A stretch of DNA of 64,000 bases, taken from Ceratopteris richardii (lineage: Eukaryota > Streptophyta > Polypodiopsida > Polypodiales > Pteridaceae). The translations under genes were made by a program, and so were the position numbers. The DNA lies in contig CM035412.1 of the NCBI GenBank assembly GCA_020310875.1, forward strand, positions 136,316,261 through 136,380,260, given 5' to 3'. Below are positions 1 through 10,395 of the stretch, piece by piece. Each line of letters starts with the position of its first letter. The first letter of the stretch is position 1. The notes under the pieces were generated by a model. It saw only the letters and a list, made by a program, of their open reading frames with translations, was not told where the DNA came from and did no database searches.

Positions 1-47
1 TACTATGTACTATTTCTACGTGTAAATTATTCTTCTTTTGGCCAAAT

Positions 48-539
48 ATGGAAATGGATATTGCACAGTATGTTTCCCATTGCATTGTGTGTCAACATGT
101 GAAACGGCATCATGGTAATGCATTTAGATTATTAATGCCACTTACCATACCTAATGGACCATGGGAACAAAATTCTATGGATTTTATCATCGGTCTTCCT
201 ACAACTCCATCTCATAATGATATAATCCAAACAATTGTTGATAGGTTCAATAAACAAGCATATTTCATTCCTTGTAAAAAGACTCTTTCTACACCTCAAG
301 CTTCTAAGCTATTTATTAAATGTATTTTTTGGCATCATGGTTTTCCAAAAGTTATTCTATCAGATTGAGATGTTCGTTTTTGTAATCACATTTGGATTGC
401 ATTATTTCAAAATTTAGGTTCGAAAATAGACTTTCGCTCTACATTTCATCCTAAAAGGGAAAAGTGAAGCTACAAATAGTATTATTTTAGATTTAGATAA
501 TCCAAGTAATTGGGATGAGAAAATTTCTTTACTAGAATT
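48..539 (+). pseudogene. Gypsy A integrase, N-terminal and core part
   Basis: Integrase inserts the reverse-transcribed DNA copy into the genome. The frame shows the second half of the zinc-binding region (CIVCQHVKRHHG) and then the catalytic core, with the first acidic residue in SMDFIIGLP and the second near the FPKVILSD motif. These are standard Gypsy integrase landmarks. The amino end lies before the window. The coding sequence decays toward 539, where element B is inserted. It is a broken remnant. Confidence 0.8.
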
Positions 540-1257
540 TGTTAGATATACTCGATACCCCACCCGCATGACACTACAGATGATCCATGGTACTCTAAGT
601 TGTATGGGCCCCTTTATGAGGAGAAGCCTTTTTGAGAGTCTAGACATTTGTGATGGGTTCTACATTTGAGACTAGCAATAGTTCTAGATTATCTTTGAGT
701 TTCGTCAAAAGGCTAGCCAAGGCATATACTTCAGTCACACTGGAATTTCAAAGTGGTCTGGAATTACAATGAATGGATCAGCTTGATTAGAATTACAATA
801 ACAAGCTCGGTAGTTTGGTTCGATGGAAGTTCTGTCTGGTGGAAGTTCGATGAAATTCTGGTATGGTGAGTGTTTAGTTCGGAGGTTTACTCAGTTCGGT
901 GATTACATAATTTGATCTTGATGTGAACAACTAAAAAATAGCATAAGGTAGTCCTAGAGATCATGCTTAAATTAGAAGGTTAGGTAGGACAAATCACTAA
1001 GGAGAAATCATGGATACACACATTATAAAGCCCTTCATCTAGAATGTGTCTATATCACAATTCAAGCTCCATGGTGGGAGCGCATGGGTGGACATTATCA
1101 TCGTTGTATACTACTGCTGGCATTCAGAGAATTTGAGTTCTCTAATTCTCTATCTGTGTACAATTCTTGTTAGTTTGTATTGCTTCTTGCTACTATACCT
1201 GACAATCTTATTCCATTGTGTTATTCATTCTTGATTGTTATATATTCTTTTCTAACA
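540..1257 (+). repeat. 5' LTR of Copia B
   Basis: This LTR begins TGTTAGATATAC and ends TCTAACA, directly before the primer-binding site. It matches 5400-6159 over its whole length with about 10% divergence and small length differences. The LTR would have held the promoter and polyadenylation signals of the element. Confidence 0.93.
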
Positions 1258-1270
1258 TGGTATCAGAGCT
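1258..1270 (+). other. Primer-binding site of Copia B
   Basis: TGGTATCAGAGCT directly follows the 5' LTR. It matches the 3' end complement of initiator-Met tRNA, the usual primer of plant Copia elements. Confidence 0.9.
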
Positions 1271-1289
1271 TAGGAGGTTTTGAGCATTG

Positions 1290-1770
1290 TAGAAGCAAAA
1301 ATGCAAAAGTCACAGAGGTCTTTAGATGACTTAAGAGAGAAGATTTCAAGCGGTTTTTTTTCATCTACTATAGGGAATCAAGGTGATTCATTAGCAAGAG
1401 TATGCAGAATACAAAACCAAGCAGTAATGATGCCAGTCATACAAACATTGCAAATACAACCACATGCCTTCACATAAGGTAAAGTCGATGGTAGTAATTA
1501 CACCCTGTGGAAGTTTAAGATTGGTGCTATGCTTGACTCTTATGAGCTACTCAAGACTATACTTGGGACTGATTGTAAGCCCCAAGAGACATCTTTTGAT
1601 AGTGTCATGACTCTTATTCAACATACCACAAAGGCATGTGAGACTTGGAACATATTGAGGTATCAATATGAAACTCAAAATCAGATACGAATTCAAAATC
1701 TGGAGAACCAGCTAGCAGCAGAAAGAGGTTTGTTGATGGGAAGACTAGTAAAATTTTTATCAGTTGCATA
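1290..1770 (+). pseudogene. Copia B gag remnant
   Basis: Gag forms the virus-like particle. The sequence around 1495-1560 encodes NYTLWKFKIGAMLDSYELL, which fits the conserved start of Copia gag (a short tract with a central tryptophan that opens the gag/UBN2 region). After it comes a stretch resembling the helical gag core (TKACETWNILRYQYETQNQ). The frame is broken. No zinc knuckle is visible here. Confidence 0.6.
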
Positions 1771-1874
1771 AAGAATCTATAGTATCAAATGGCGGAAGCA
1801 GGTGTATCAAAGTCAAGTGAGGAGCTAGCTTGACATTGTCTTCAAATTTGTCCACCGAAGTTTGATGGTCTGAT

Positions 1875-2640
1875 AACTGCAGCAGGAAGATGTGGGTGTA
1901 TTTTCTTCGTGATAAGACTCAAGCTTTTGGTAAGTTCAAAGAATGGCTTCAACTTGTTGAAAAGAAAACTAGGAAAAAGATGAAGAAGTTCAAGATTGAC
2001 AGTGGAGGTGAGTTCACGTCAATTGGTTTTGAATGATTTTTGCAAGGGCAAAGGAATCAAACATGAACTCGCAATGGCACATAGACCTCAATAGAATGGT
2101 GTTGGTGAATGCCAAAATTGAACCATTATGGAAATGGTAAGTTTTATGTTGAAGGGAAAAGGACTACCAAATCATTTTTGGGTAGAAGTTGTAAATATAG
2201 TTGTTTACATCTTGAATCATAGCTACACAAAGGCACTTGATGGAAAACTCCACATGATGCCTATACTAGTAGAAAGCCTTCTGTTTCCCATTTCAAGGTG
2301 TTTGGAAGTGAGTGTTATGTACCCATTCCAGACAAAGAGAGAAACAAGCTTCAACCAAAAAGCATCAAATGTATCTAGGGTATAGCAAAGAGAAGAAAGC
2401 TTACAAGATTTATGACCTAGAGGCAAAGAAGATCATAGCAAGTTTGTGGTGTTCAAGGAGGAGCAGCCACATGCGATGGAAGAGAAGAAAGCTTCCACTC
2501 TATCATCAGATGAAGAAGTAATCCACTATGAACCAAACCTAAGAGCTAGCCCTTCTATGAAAGAGAAGGAAGCATCATCTTGGGATGATGGAAAACTGTA
2601 AGTTACCAACCTATTGTCACTCAAGTGGAAAAGCCATTGT
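1875..2640 (+). pseudogene. Copia B integrase remnant
   Basis: The reading frames here carry KFKIDSGGEFTS, equivalent to the second catalytic aspartate region of Copia integrase (RSDNGGEF). This is followed by a degraded region matching the third catalytic segment and by the C-terminal stretch with LGYSKEKKAYKIYDLEAKK, which fits the family's GY...KGYR motif. The protease and pre-integrase part before it is not recognisable. It is broken in several places. Confidence 0.65.
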
Positions 2641-2699
2641 CATAGTGGGTGAGGTAGCTCTATGATTCTACAAATTCCATTCAACAATCAATTGAACAG

Positions 2700-3040
2700 A
2701 TTGTGGATGGTCCAAGGCAATCACAGAGAATAGAGGAACAGAAACGAGTAGACATCCATATTGTAAACTTAGCATTGATGGCTAAGATTATTGGTAAACA
2801 AACAAAGGAGCCAACAAGTGTGGAAGAAGCACTCCAAAATCTGGATTAGAGGGCTTCCATGCAAACAGAATACAATAATATCATGAAGAATGGAACTTGG
2901 GAGCTAGTGGAGTGACCTCCAAAACGGAAGGTCATTGGCACTGGAAGCTAAAATACAAGGCAGATGGTACTTTAGAGAAGCACAAGGCTATTCCCAAGTC
3001 AAAGGTATTGACTTTGGTGAATCCTTTGTTGGAAATGAGG
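2700..3040 (+). pseudogene. Copia B reverse transcriptase, first part
   Basis: The sequence encodes MKNGTWELVE followed by a match to KYKADGTLEKHKA and then KGIDFGESF. These are the opening blocks of Copia reverse transcriptase (NxTWELV; [19 protein letters not shown]; GIDYxETF). The match ends near 3040, where unrelated sequence takes over. The rest of the domain resumes at about 4407. Confidence 0.65.
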
Positions 3041-4405
3041 TAGGCCCTTGGCTCACGTCACAGGTCCATGGTTCCATAGATCCAGTATATACAACATTAA
3101 TTCCAGCAATCTTCAATATTGACAAAACATGAACATCTCACAACTTAATCATACAAACGATGAGACAAAGATAGAGAAAGAATAGATGACATGTGTAAGG
3201 TGTTACGTAAGCCATCGCTTACTCATAGTATCATATATACCAATGTTCAATGTACAATGTGGGAGCAAAACTCTCAACCACTCTATGTGATGAGAAATAG
3301 ATGGAAGAGTGAATGTACAAATGTAACAAACATATTCATATGTATGGGCAGAAATCTGAATATACATGAGATGTGTGACCTAATAGGTTATAGAAGAGTG
3401 AATATGAGTGACTGAAAGAGGAAGGATCAGTGTGAAACTGATAATCAACAAACCCTCATCTAACCTTAGGCTATGGAAGACCCTAAGTCAGATATGTGTG
3501 TGAAAAGATCACATACTTAAAAAGTAGCAATGAATGCTAACAAGTTTGCTATCGGAAATCCTCAAACTCATGTGAACACATCTTCTCAAACACCTCATCC
3601 AAATATGAATAAAGCATATACGTACTATTTCTCTTGTACCTATGCCGAATAGGACTCCTCCTGATATGGATGCTACTTCCTCCATAAAATTCAAGTAGTA
3701 CCTATGTGCATAAAGAGAATATGTACTTGAATACTTAACATAAGATGTAAATCTTATGTTAAACACCATCCAATGTCTTTGAAGTAGCCCGTAATCTTCA
3801 TGTAGAATACAATCTTCAAATACACCATGTAGATGGCTGATCCTCACCATCAAGTTGCTAATGACCAAGTCTTCTTTCCATGAACAAGAGATAACCTCCT
3901 CTCCATGATCTAGAGTGTGAGCACACCCTTCATCTTCTCCAAGAAGAATCATTAAGAAGAACTCCATAGTTGCTCCTCAACATGCTTCAAGTTAGCACCA
4001 TGGCTGCCCCATGTGCTAGAAGAAACACCACCTCTATTGAGGTCCAAGCACAAGGCTTGTGTTGAAAACTAGGTGAAGGATGCTTACAAGTGACCCCAAG
4101 CACTTCTTATATAGTAGTTTGTCTACCTTGAAAAGCTCCTGAATAAAGCAAAATCACTACGATTGTTTACGAAAATCTCTCTGCCATCCATTGCGTTTTT
4201 GGGAAAACGTATGTGTTCGCTGTTCGTTCTTGCTTTATTTGAAAAGCATGCTCCAAAAATATGTTATATGCACGCGTTGTCGTCAACGGTTTTGAACCCG
4301 GGTGAGTTAGATGAGAGGATCTTCTTGTAGCCACACTACCAGCTAGATTGCTTGAAGGGCACTTAACAGAACTTGTGAACATGCTGTAACTGCCCACCTA
4401 CTTGT
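3041..4405. other. Unclassified segment interrupting Copia B
   Basis: This 1.36-kb stretch lies between two recognisable blocks of the Copia B reverse transcriptase and has no similarity to Copia coding sequence that I can see. The longest frame, on the minus strand at 3509-3967, has no recognisable motif and is probably chance. The right part holds a tRNA-promoter-like pair of boxes (see 4270-4360). No terminal repeats or clear target duplication were found, so the segment's origin is unknown. Confidence 0.5.
4270..4360 (-). repeat. Possible tRNA-derived SINE relic
   Basis: Read on the minus strand, TAGCTGGTAGTGTGG resembles a tRNA A box. About 45 bp downstream, CGGGTTCAAAACC resembles a B box (GGTTCRANNCC). 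That is the spacing of an internal RNA polymerase III promoter as used by plant SINEs. I see no poly(A) tail or target duplication, so it may be chance or an eroded copy. Confidence 0.3.
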
Positions 4406-4406
4406 C

Positions 4407-5345
4407 TTGTTTGTAGAAAGACTAAGAACAAAAGTTATATATGTTGTAAGGTCTTGGACAAAATGGACCAATTGCACATTGTTTTCCAATATCCTTTGCC
4501 ACGATAGTAAGGATGACTACTATTTGGTCGATCTTGCAATCTCCAAAAATGATGATGGACTTCTCAAACAAATAAAAGACACCTTGAGTTCAGAATTTGA
4601 GATGACAGATTTGGGCTTAACGCATTACTGCTTAGGTCTTGAAGTCTGGCAAGAACCAAGAAAGATCCTTATTTCATGACAAAAGTATGTGAAGCAGGTG
4701 TTGAAGGCATTTGACATGGAGGATTGCAAAGAAATCTCTACACCAATGGAAGTGAACAAAAAATTATCTATTGAAGACATTTCACCTCCAATAGATATTG
4801 GAAAATATAGGAGATTAGTCAAAATTCTCATTTACTTGTGTAATAGCAGACTGGATATCTCTTATGTTGGCATAATAAGCAGATTCTCTAATAATTCATG
4901 GCTAACACATTGGACGGCATGCACGTAGATATTCAAGTATGTCAAAGGAACCATTAAGTATGGGATATTAGTTTCTGGATATTGCTTCTCTTTAGGTTCC
5001 AAAATTGTTTCTTGGATTAGTAAGAAGCAACCGATCGTAGCATTATCTTCTATCGAGGTTGAGTACAAAGCGGCATGTGTTGCTGCATGTGAAGTAGTAT
5101 GGTTGAGAAGGGTCCTATGGCATATAGGAATTCAAGGACAGGAGGCTAGAAGATTGAGATGTGACAACCAGAGCTGCATAGCCATTGCCGAGAATCGTAT
5201 TTGTCATGCACGTACTAAGCACATATAAATCCAATACCACTATGTGCAAGAGTTGATAGAGGACGGAATTGTGGAGCTATGCTTTTGTCGAATAGAAGAA
5301 AATGGAGCAAACATTCTCACCAAGGGTCTAGGGAGAGAGCAATTG
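4407..5345 (+). pseudogene. Copia B reverse transcriptase (C-terminal) and RNase H remnant
   Basis: The reverse transcriptase part carries LSSEFEMTDLGLTHYCLGLEV, the conserved block after the catalytic YVDD (the YVDD itself is not preserved as such). RNase H follows with SKKQPIVALSSIEVEYKA, then CHARTKHI and ILTKGL, all landmarks of the Copia RNase H that removes the RNA template. The polypurine tract follows immediately. The frame is broken. Confidence 0.75.
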
Positions 5346-5387
5346 TATCGACATGACCAAGAAGGTAGTTCGTTGTATGTGGACATC

Positions 5388-5399
5388 GAGGGGGGGGGG
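5388..5399 (+). other. Polypurine tract of Copia B
   Basis: The run GAGGGGGGGGGG lies directly before the TG of the 3' LTR. This is where plus-strand DNA synthesis is primed in LTR elements. Confidence 0.85.
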
Positions 5400-6159
5400 T
5401 GTTACATATACTCAATACTCCACTTGCAAGACACCACAGATGATCCATGGTAGTCTAAGTTGTACAGCCCCTTTATGAGGAGAAGCCTTTGTGAGAGTCC
5501 GGACATTTGTGATGGGGTCTACATTTGAGACCAGCAATAGTTTTAGATGATCTATGTGAGTTTAGTCAAAAGGCTAGCCAGGGCATATACTTCAGCCACA
5601 CTGGAATTTTGGAGTGGTTTAGAATTATGGTGAATGGATCAACTTGATCAAAATTACGTTAATGAGTTTGGTAGTTTGGTCGGGTGGAAGTTCGGTCTGA
5701 TGGAAGTTCAATCTGGTGGAAGTTCAGTGAAATTTTGATGAAAGTTCGGTACCGTGAGTGTTCAATCTGGAGGTTTAATCAGTCTGGTGATTATGTAATT
5801 TGGGTTGTTCTGAAATTATAGGTGATCCCAATGTGAACGCCTAAAACATAGCATAAGGGAGTCCAGGAGATCATGCCTAAATCAAAGGGTTAGGCAGGAC
5901 AAATCACTAAGGGGAAATCATGGATACACACACTACAAATCCCTTCATCTAGAATGTGTCTATATCGCCATTGAAGCTCCATTGTGGGAGCGCACAGGTG
6001 GACATTATCATCATTGTATACTACTGCTAGCATTCTGAGAATTTGAGTTCTCTATCTAAGTATAGTTTCTATTAGTTTGTATTGCTTCTCACTACTCTAC
6101 GTGACGATCTTATTCCGTTGCATTATTCATTCTTGATCGTTATATTTTTTTTTCTAACA
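5400..6159 (+). repeat. 3' LTR of Copia B
   Basis: This LTR begins TGTTACATATAC and ends TCTAACA, followed by the GAATT target duplication. It is slightly longer than the 5' copy because of small insertions. Divergence from the 5' LTR is about 10% by eye. Confidence 0.93.
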
Positions 6160-6164
6160 GAATT

Positions 6165-6826
6165 TGCATATAATAACACAACACATACCACTACTTGACG
6201 TGCACTGTATGAAATTGTTTATGGTAAAAAGCTTCCCACTTCCATGACTCTCACTCAAACTGATATCCCTATGGCTAATTATTTTGCACAAGATCATATT
6301 TCTACACCACGAGGTTCATGAGCACATTAAAAAGAGTCAAGCATGCTACATGTGTAATGTTAATAAGAAATGAGTAGCTAAACAATTTAATGAAAATGAC
6401 TTTGTATGGTTACGAATAATTAAAAGACATTTGAAAAATATTTCACAACCTCCAAAGGTTAAACTTGCACCATGTTATTATGAACCTTTCCATATTATTC
6501 AAAAAATAAATGAGAATGCTTTTAAATTAAAAATACCTTCTCATTGGAATATACATAATTCTTTTCATATTAGTTTATTGAAATCCTTTAAAGGAACTTT
6601 ACCACTCAATCCTATTTTAGATGATCCTCCTTTACTGGAAGAGGATGCTGAAATTTTAATTCCAGAGAAAATACTTGATTATGATCTTACTACTACACAC
6701 ATTGGCAAGCAATATCATAGATATTTAGTTAAATATAAAAATCACTCACTTGAAGAATCTCAATGGATTCATAAGACATCATTAACTCCACATTATGACC
6801 ACTTGATTTTTGCATATCATTCGTAG
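6165..6826 (+). pseudogene. Gypsy A integrase C-terminus with chromodomain
   Basis: The first part resumes the integrase interrupted at 539 (ALYEIVYGKKLPTS matches the family's PFEIVYGxxPxxP). The main open frame at 6431-6826 (131 codons) carries the GPY/F-like region (KLAPCYYEPFHIIQKI, FHISLLKSF) and then a chromodomain: PEKILDYD, then YLVKYKNHSLEESQWI at about residues 93-113. In chromoviruses this domain guides integration toward particular chromatin. The adjacent sequence to about 6973 is a short non-coding tail. The gene is broken overall. Confidence 0.85.
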
Positions 6827-6973
6827 CCACGTTAAATTCCAGTTTTGCATTTCCATGCATGTATTTTTACATGGAATATGCTTATGATTGTTCGGTGATG
6901 GGACATGTGACTAGCCATCCATGTCTACTTTATTCTTATCAACTGAGGTCAGTTGCTTGTCAACTAGGAGGCA

Positions 6974-7075
6974 TGTTATACTTGATGGAATAATGGAATG
7001 TTATATGGACTTTAATGTCTTAAGGTTTTTAATGTGATTGTGTTTTCATTTAGCAGGTGAAGAATCATGAGGGCC
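6974..7075 (+). repeat. Start of a probable 3' LTR of Gypsy A, truncated
   Basis: TGTTATACTTGATGG begins after a weak purine run (AGGAGGCA), 147 bp after the chromodomain frame, as expected for the 3' LTR of a chromovirus. The sequence passes into a Copia fragment near 7075. No matching 5' LTR is in the window to confirm it. Confidence 0.5.
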
Positions 7076-7079
7076 TCAA

Positions 7080-8790
7080 CATGCATGGATTGGTGCAGAC
7101 TTTACAAGATAGCAAATTAGATGCACCTCTATCATATTGTTTTTACTCATTCAAAACCTAATACTATTTCTTTTGCATCACATTGCTATGCAATGGCTGT
7201 CTCTAGTCTCTATGATAAGAATGAGCCTGTTTCTTTTAATGAAGCAAAAAAATCAAAAAATTTGATGCAATAAAATATGATGCTAATATGAACAATGGTA
7301 CTCATTCTTTATGTGATTTTCCTCCAAGCAAAAATGCCATCAACACTAAATGGGTATACAATCTGAAGCATAAATTTGATGGAATAGTTGACAGTATAAA
7401 GTTAGTCTTGTTGCAAAAGGTTGTGCTCAAGAGAGAGGCATTGATTTCGATGAGACCTTTGCACCCACATGCCAAATCACCACCGATTGTAGAATATGTG
7501 CACTTGTAGCTCATCATGGTTGGAATGTACATCATTGGACATTAAGACTGCATTTTTTAATGGTGATTTACATGAAGAAGTGTATGTATGTTATCCCCAT
7601 GGTTTTGTGTAGAAAGTGCATGAAAACAAAGTTTGCATGTTGAAAAGGCATTATATGGTTTGAAGCAATCACCACATGCTTGGTATGAAAAGATACATGC
7701 CTATTTGATTGCACATAGTTTGGCGAACAATCCAACTAAGAGCACCTTATATGTTAAGCGTGCAGATGATGTACTTTTGATCATTGTCGTGTATATTGAT
7801 GACATGTTGCTCATTGGTCCTAATGCAAAGCACATTGCTGAATTTAAGGTCGATTTGCATGCCTCTTTTTGAGATGTTAGATTTTCAGTAATTTGCGTCA
7901 TTATTTGCACATTCAATTTATGCAAGTTGATGGGGGAATAGCTTTGTGTCAAACAAAATATATTGACACATTATTGAAGCATTTTGGCCTTGAAGATTGA
8001 AAACCTATTGCCACTCCTATGGAAACACGTTTATGATTTAGTCTTCATGATGCTCGAGATGCATTTGATGTTGTTCTCTATCAAGAGATTATTGGATGCT
8101 TGATTTACTTATGCATAACTTGGCCTGATATTCAGTTTGTTGTCTCTCATATGAGCAAGCTTATGCATTCCCCAAGTGTCAAGCATTGGTAGATAGTTAA
8201 GCACATCTTTTGCTACTTGAGTGGTACTCAAATACTTTGGTTGTTTTTTATCCCAAGGGGGGATCATTACCGCCAAATTTACATGCTTTTTTGACTCAAA
8301 TTGGGTTGGTTGTTATGACACTAGTGTGTCCAGTAGTGGTTTTTGCTGCATGCTTAGTAGCTCAAGCATATCTTGGTTGAGCAAGAAGAAGCCTACTATG
8401 GCCACTTCTAGTTGTGGGGCTGAATATAGGGCAAGTTTCACAATGACTATTGAGTGTGTGTGGCTCAGATGCCTTTTGGTTGATTTGGGTGTTGGTCAAT
8501 CTTCTACCACAACCATCTTCACTGACAGTTAGGGTGCATTGGCAATTGCAAGGAACCCTATGTTCCATGCTCACACAAAGCACATTGAGGTGCATTATCA
8601 TTATGTCAGGGAGAGGTTCTATTGGAGAGATCAGTTTGGCATATGTGCCCACAGGGGATAATGTTGCACACCTTTTCACAAAGGCTCTACGAGGGAGAAT
8701 TTTGAAGCTTTTTGCAAAGCTTTGGTCTTACTTCCTTTTGTGGATTGATCTCTGTCCACATAGCTTGGCACTTCCTTATACATGAGTGTC
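7080..8790 (+). pseudogene. Copia C reverse transcriptase and RNase H remnant
   Basis: Recognisable blocks in order are: KLDAPLSY-like and SHCYAMAVSSLYDKNEPVSF in the linker, AINTKWVYNLKHKFDG (reverse transcriptase start), [21 protein letters not shown], the catalytic block VVYIDDMLLIGP, then RNase H with LSKKKPTMATSSCGAEYRA and the end block with DNVAHLFTKAL. Each has a direct counterpart in elements K and M. The reading frame is broken many times, so it cannot be active. Confidence 0.8.
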
Positions 8791-8827
8791 AGCTGCTTGT
8801 TCTTCGCATCACTCCCAAGGGGGGATT

Positions 8828-9057
8828 TGTTGACATATTTTAATAGTGATGTGTGTGAACACACTTAGGACCACAAGGGTACTTTTTCCCCTCTATAGGA
8901 GGTTTTTTTCCATCGACTTGTATATATGCCTATAACCCTTACACATAACTTATTTTGTACATTCATTTTGTAATTCATTCAGTGTTGTGTTATGCTTCAA
9001 GCTTGTTCTTCTTCCATGTGTTGTTTGTGTGCTTGCGGAGACCATTGAACTCCATTA
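8828..9057 (+). repeat. LTR of Copia fragment C
   Basis: TGTTGACATATTTTAATAGTG and the following roughly 230 bp match the LTRs of K and M (reverse complement), including GATGTGTGTGAACACAC and the CTTCTTCTTCC block near the end. A purine-rich tract (AAGGGGGGAT) precedes it. The right boundary is approximate. Confidence 0.8.
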
Positions 9058-9299
9058 TACTTCTTAGGCATGGAAGTGTGGCAAACAAAAGAGAGTGTGA
9101 GAGACTCATCATCACTAGTGGATGTGCATGCTTATCGATAGCTTTTTGGCTCTTTAATTTGTCTAGCCAACACAAGACTAGATATTGCCTTTACAGTTGG
9201 TATACTCAATTAGTTTGCACATTCGCCTTGTCAGACACATTGGGATGTTGCTTAGAGAATACTTTGATATCTTTCCCTCACCTGACATCATGGTATTTG
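9058..9299. other. Unassigned spacer
   Basis: About 240 bp lie between the LTR of fragment C and RNase H fragment D. The sequence may belong to the decayed reverse transcriptase of D, but I cannot support that. Confidence 0.3.
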
Positions 9300-9790
9300 G
9301 TACAAAGGTGGCATCGATCTCACTGGATATTCAGATTTAGATTGGGATAGTGATAATGAATCATCATAGTCTACTTCTTGATACATATTTTTTCTTGCTC
9401 AAGACCTATCTCTTAGGCAAGTAAGAAGCAACCTGCAATTGCTCTGTCATCCATGAAGGCCAAGTACTATGCATCTAGCTTTGCAACATGTGAGGCCATA
9501 TAGCTTCAACATTTATTATCTAACATTGGTATTTTGCAGGATACTCTGACATGCATCAAGACACACAGCCAATCAGCCTTGGCCATTCCCAAGAATTGAT
9601 TTTTCCATGCTCGAACAAAGCACATCGAGTTCTAGTATCATTTCATTCATGAGAAGCTTGTATCACAAGAAATTAATATAGGGTAGTGTACCTCTCAAGA
9701 GAACGTGGTAGACATTTTCACAAAGGCTCTAGCTCTAGTTCTACTTTAGCACTTGGTGGACCTCTGCAACATTTAGACACCCCAAAATGC
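9300..9790 (+). pseudogene. Copia fragment D, RNase H remnant
   Basis: The sequence encodes DLTGYSDLDWDSD, then SKKQPAIALSSMKAKYYA, FHARTKHIEF and a match to VDIFTKAL. These are the successive landmarks of Copia RNase H. The wording differs from families B, C/K/M and H, so this is another family. Only the 3' end survives, and it is broken. Confidence 0.7.
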
Positions 9791-9807
9791 ATTTGGAGAG
9801 GGGGGGT

Positions 9808-10180
9808 TGACATCATGAGTTTTTTTACTTCATTTCCATTTGTATCCGCATGAGTGCATCTCCATTTTGTATCTAGATTTTATATCATTTTATATTATGT
9901 CTTGGGTACCTTACCATTTGCTTGTACCATTATATTCATTCTCCCACATGTGATATATTTTGGAGAGCCTCCTCCAACTCTATATAAGGAGGACCTCTCC
10001 TCCATTTTGTAATTGGTTACAAGCTTGTAGATCCCACTTCATGCTCTTGGCAAGCTCATTTCTAATCCATGTGATTTTACCCATTTCTTGGTCCACGCAC
10101 GTTGAGTCTCTCACACTCTTTAATTTTGTGAGTACACTCTACTTTTTTGTTTTGCTTCCACATGTACTTTCTACACATCA
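9808..10180 (+). repeat. 3' LTR of Copia fragment D
   Basis: TGACATCATGAG begins directly after a strong polypurine tract (GGAGAGGGGGG, 9794-9806). About 170 bp in is a TATA-like box, TATATAAGG (9981-9989), followed by a C/T-rich stretch, as in a Copia LTR promoter. The proposed end is CTACACATCA. The sequence is a single LTR with no partner in the window, so the right boundary is an estimate. Confidence 0.6.
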
Positions 10181-10210
10181 TAGTAAGATTCATGTCATCT
10201 TTTTCTAGCG

Positions 10211-10395
10211 TAAGTAGCTAATGCAGCTCTCAATCAAGATTCTTGGATAACTCATGACCACTCCAGTCGTATCTTTTTGCAACTCTCAATGTAGGAACGA
10301 TAAATTCTATAAGTAATATAGCATTCTGTCCATAAACCAAATTAAATAGTGTCAAGAACTCTAGCTTGCTCCTAGATGAATAGCCAAGGCTGTGA
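10211..10395 (-). pseudogene. Gypsy integrase C-terminal remnant
   Basis: On the minus strand this encodes FNLVYGQNAILLIEF followed by TLRVAKRYDWSGHELS. It closely resembles the equivalent segment of Gypsy L at 59290-59410 (FQMVFGQNDVLPLDF; LKVAQEHEWNGHELS). It is therefore a small remnant of the same Athila/Tat-like lineage in the opposite orientation. Nothing else of that element is evident nearby. Confidence 0.65.

Larger units (their letters stand above)
540..6159 (+). mobile_element. Ty1/Copia element B, inserted in Gypsy A
   Basis: This is a complete-length Copia insertion with TG...CA LTRs at 540-1257 and 5400-6159, flanked by an exact 5-bp target duplication GAATT (535-539 and 6160-6164). 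Inside, in order, are an initiator-Met primer-binding site, gag, integrase, reverse transcriptase, RNase H and a polypurine tract, which is the Copia gene order. The LTRs differ at roughly one position in ten, so the insertion is old. The coding part is heavily broken, and a segment of unrelated sequence lies within the reverse transcriptase region. Confidence 0.93.
1..7075 (+). mobile_element. Ty3/Gypsy chromovirus remnant A (5' end outside window)
   Basis: This is an old Ty3/Gypsy element read on the plus strand. Its integrase starts upstream of the window, is split by Copia element B, and resumes at 6165 with the integrase C-terminus and a chromodomain. A possible 3' LTR start follows at 6974. 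The two integrase halves are contiguous once element B and one copy of its GAATT target duplication are set aside, which shows that B landed in A. The reading frames are heavily broken, with many interruptions, so this is a fossil. The chromodomain places it in the chromovirus branch. The right edge, where a Copia fragment begins, is approximate. Confidence 0.85.
7076..9057 (+). mobile_element. Copia fragment C (3' half), same family as K and M
   Basis: This 5'-truncated Copia piece runs from the start of reverse transcriptase through RNase H to one LTR. Its protein and LTR clearly match the minus-strand elements at 37066-41620 and 44729-53904, so the family has at least three copies here in both orientations. 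It is more diverged than they are and heavily broken. No second LTR or target duplication was found. Confidence 0.85.

Noticed and set aside
3509-3967. 152-codon minus-strand frame
   Set aside because: No recognisable motif, no repeat or gene partner, and located in a segment interrupting a decayed Copia element. A chance frame is likely.
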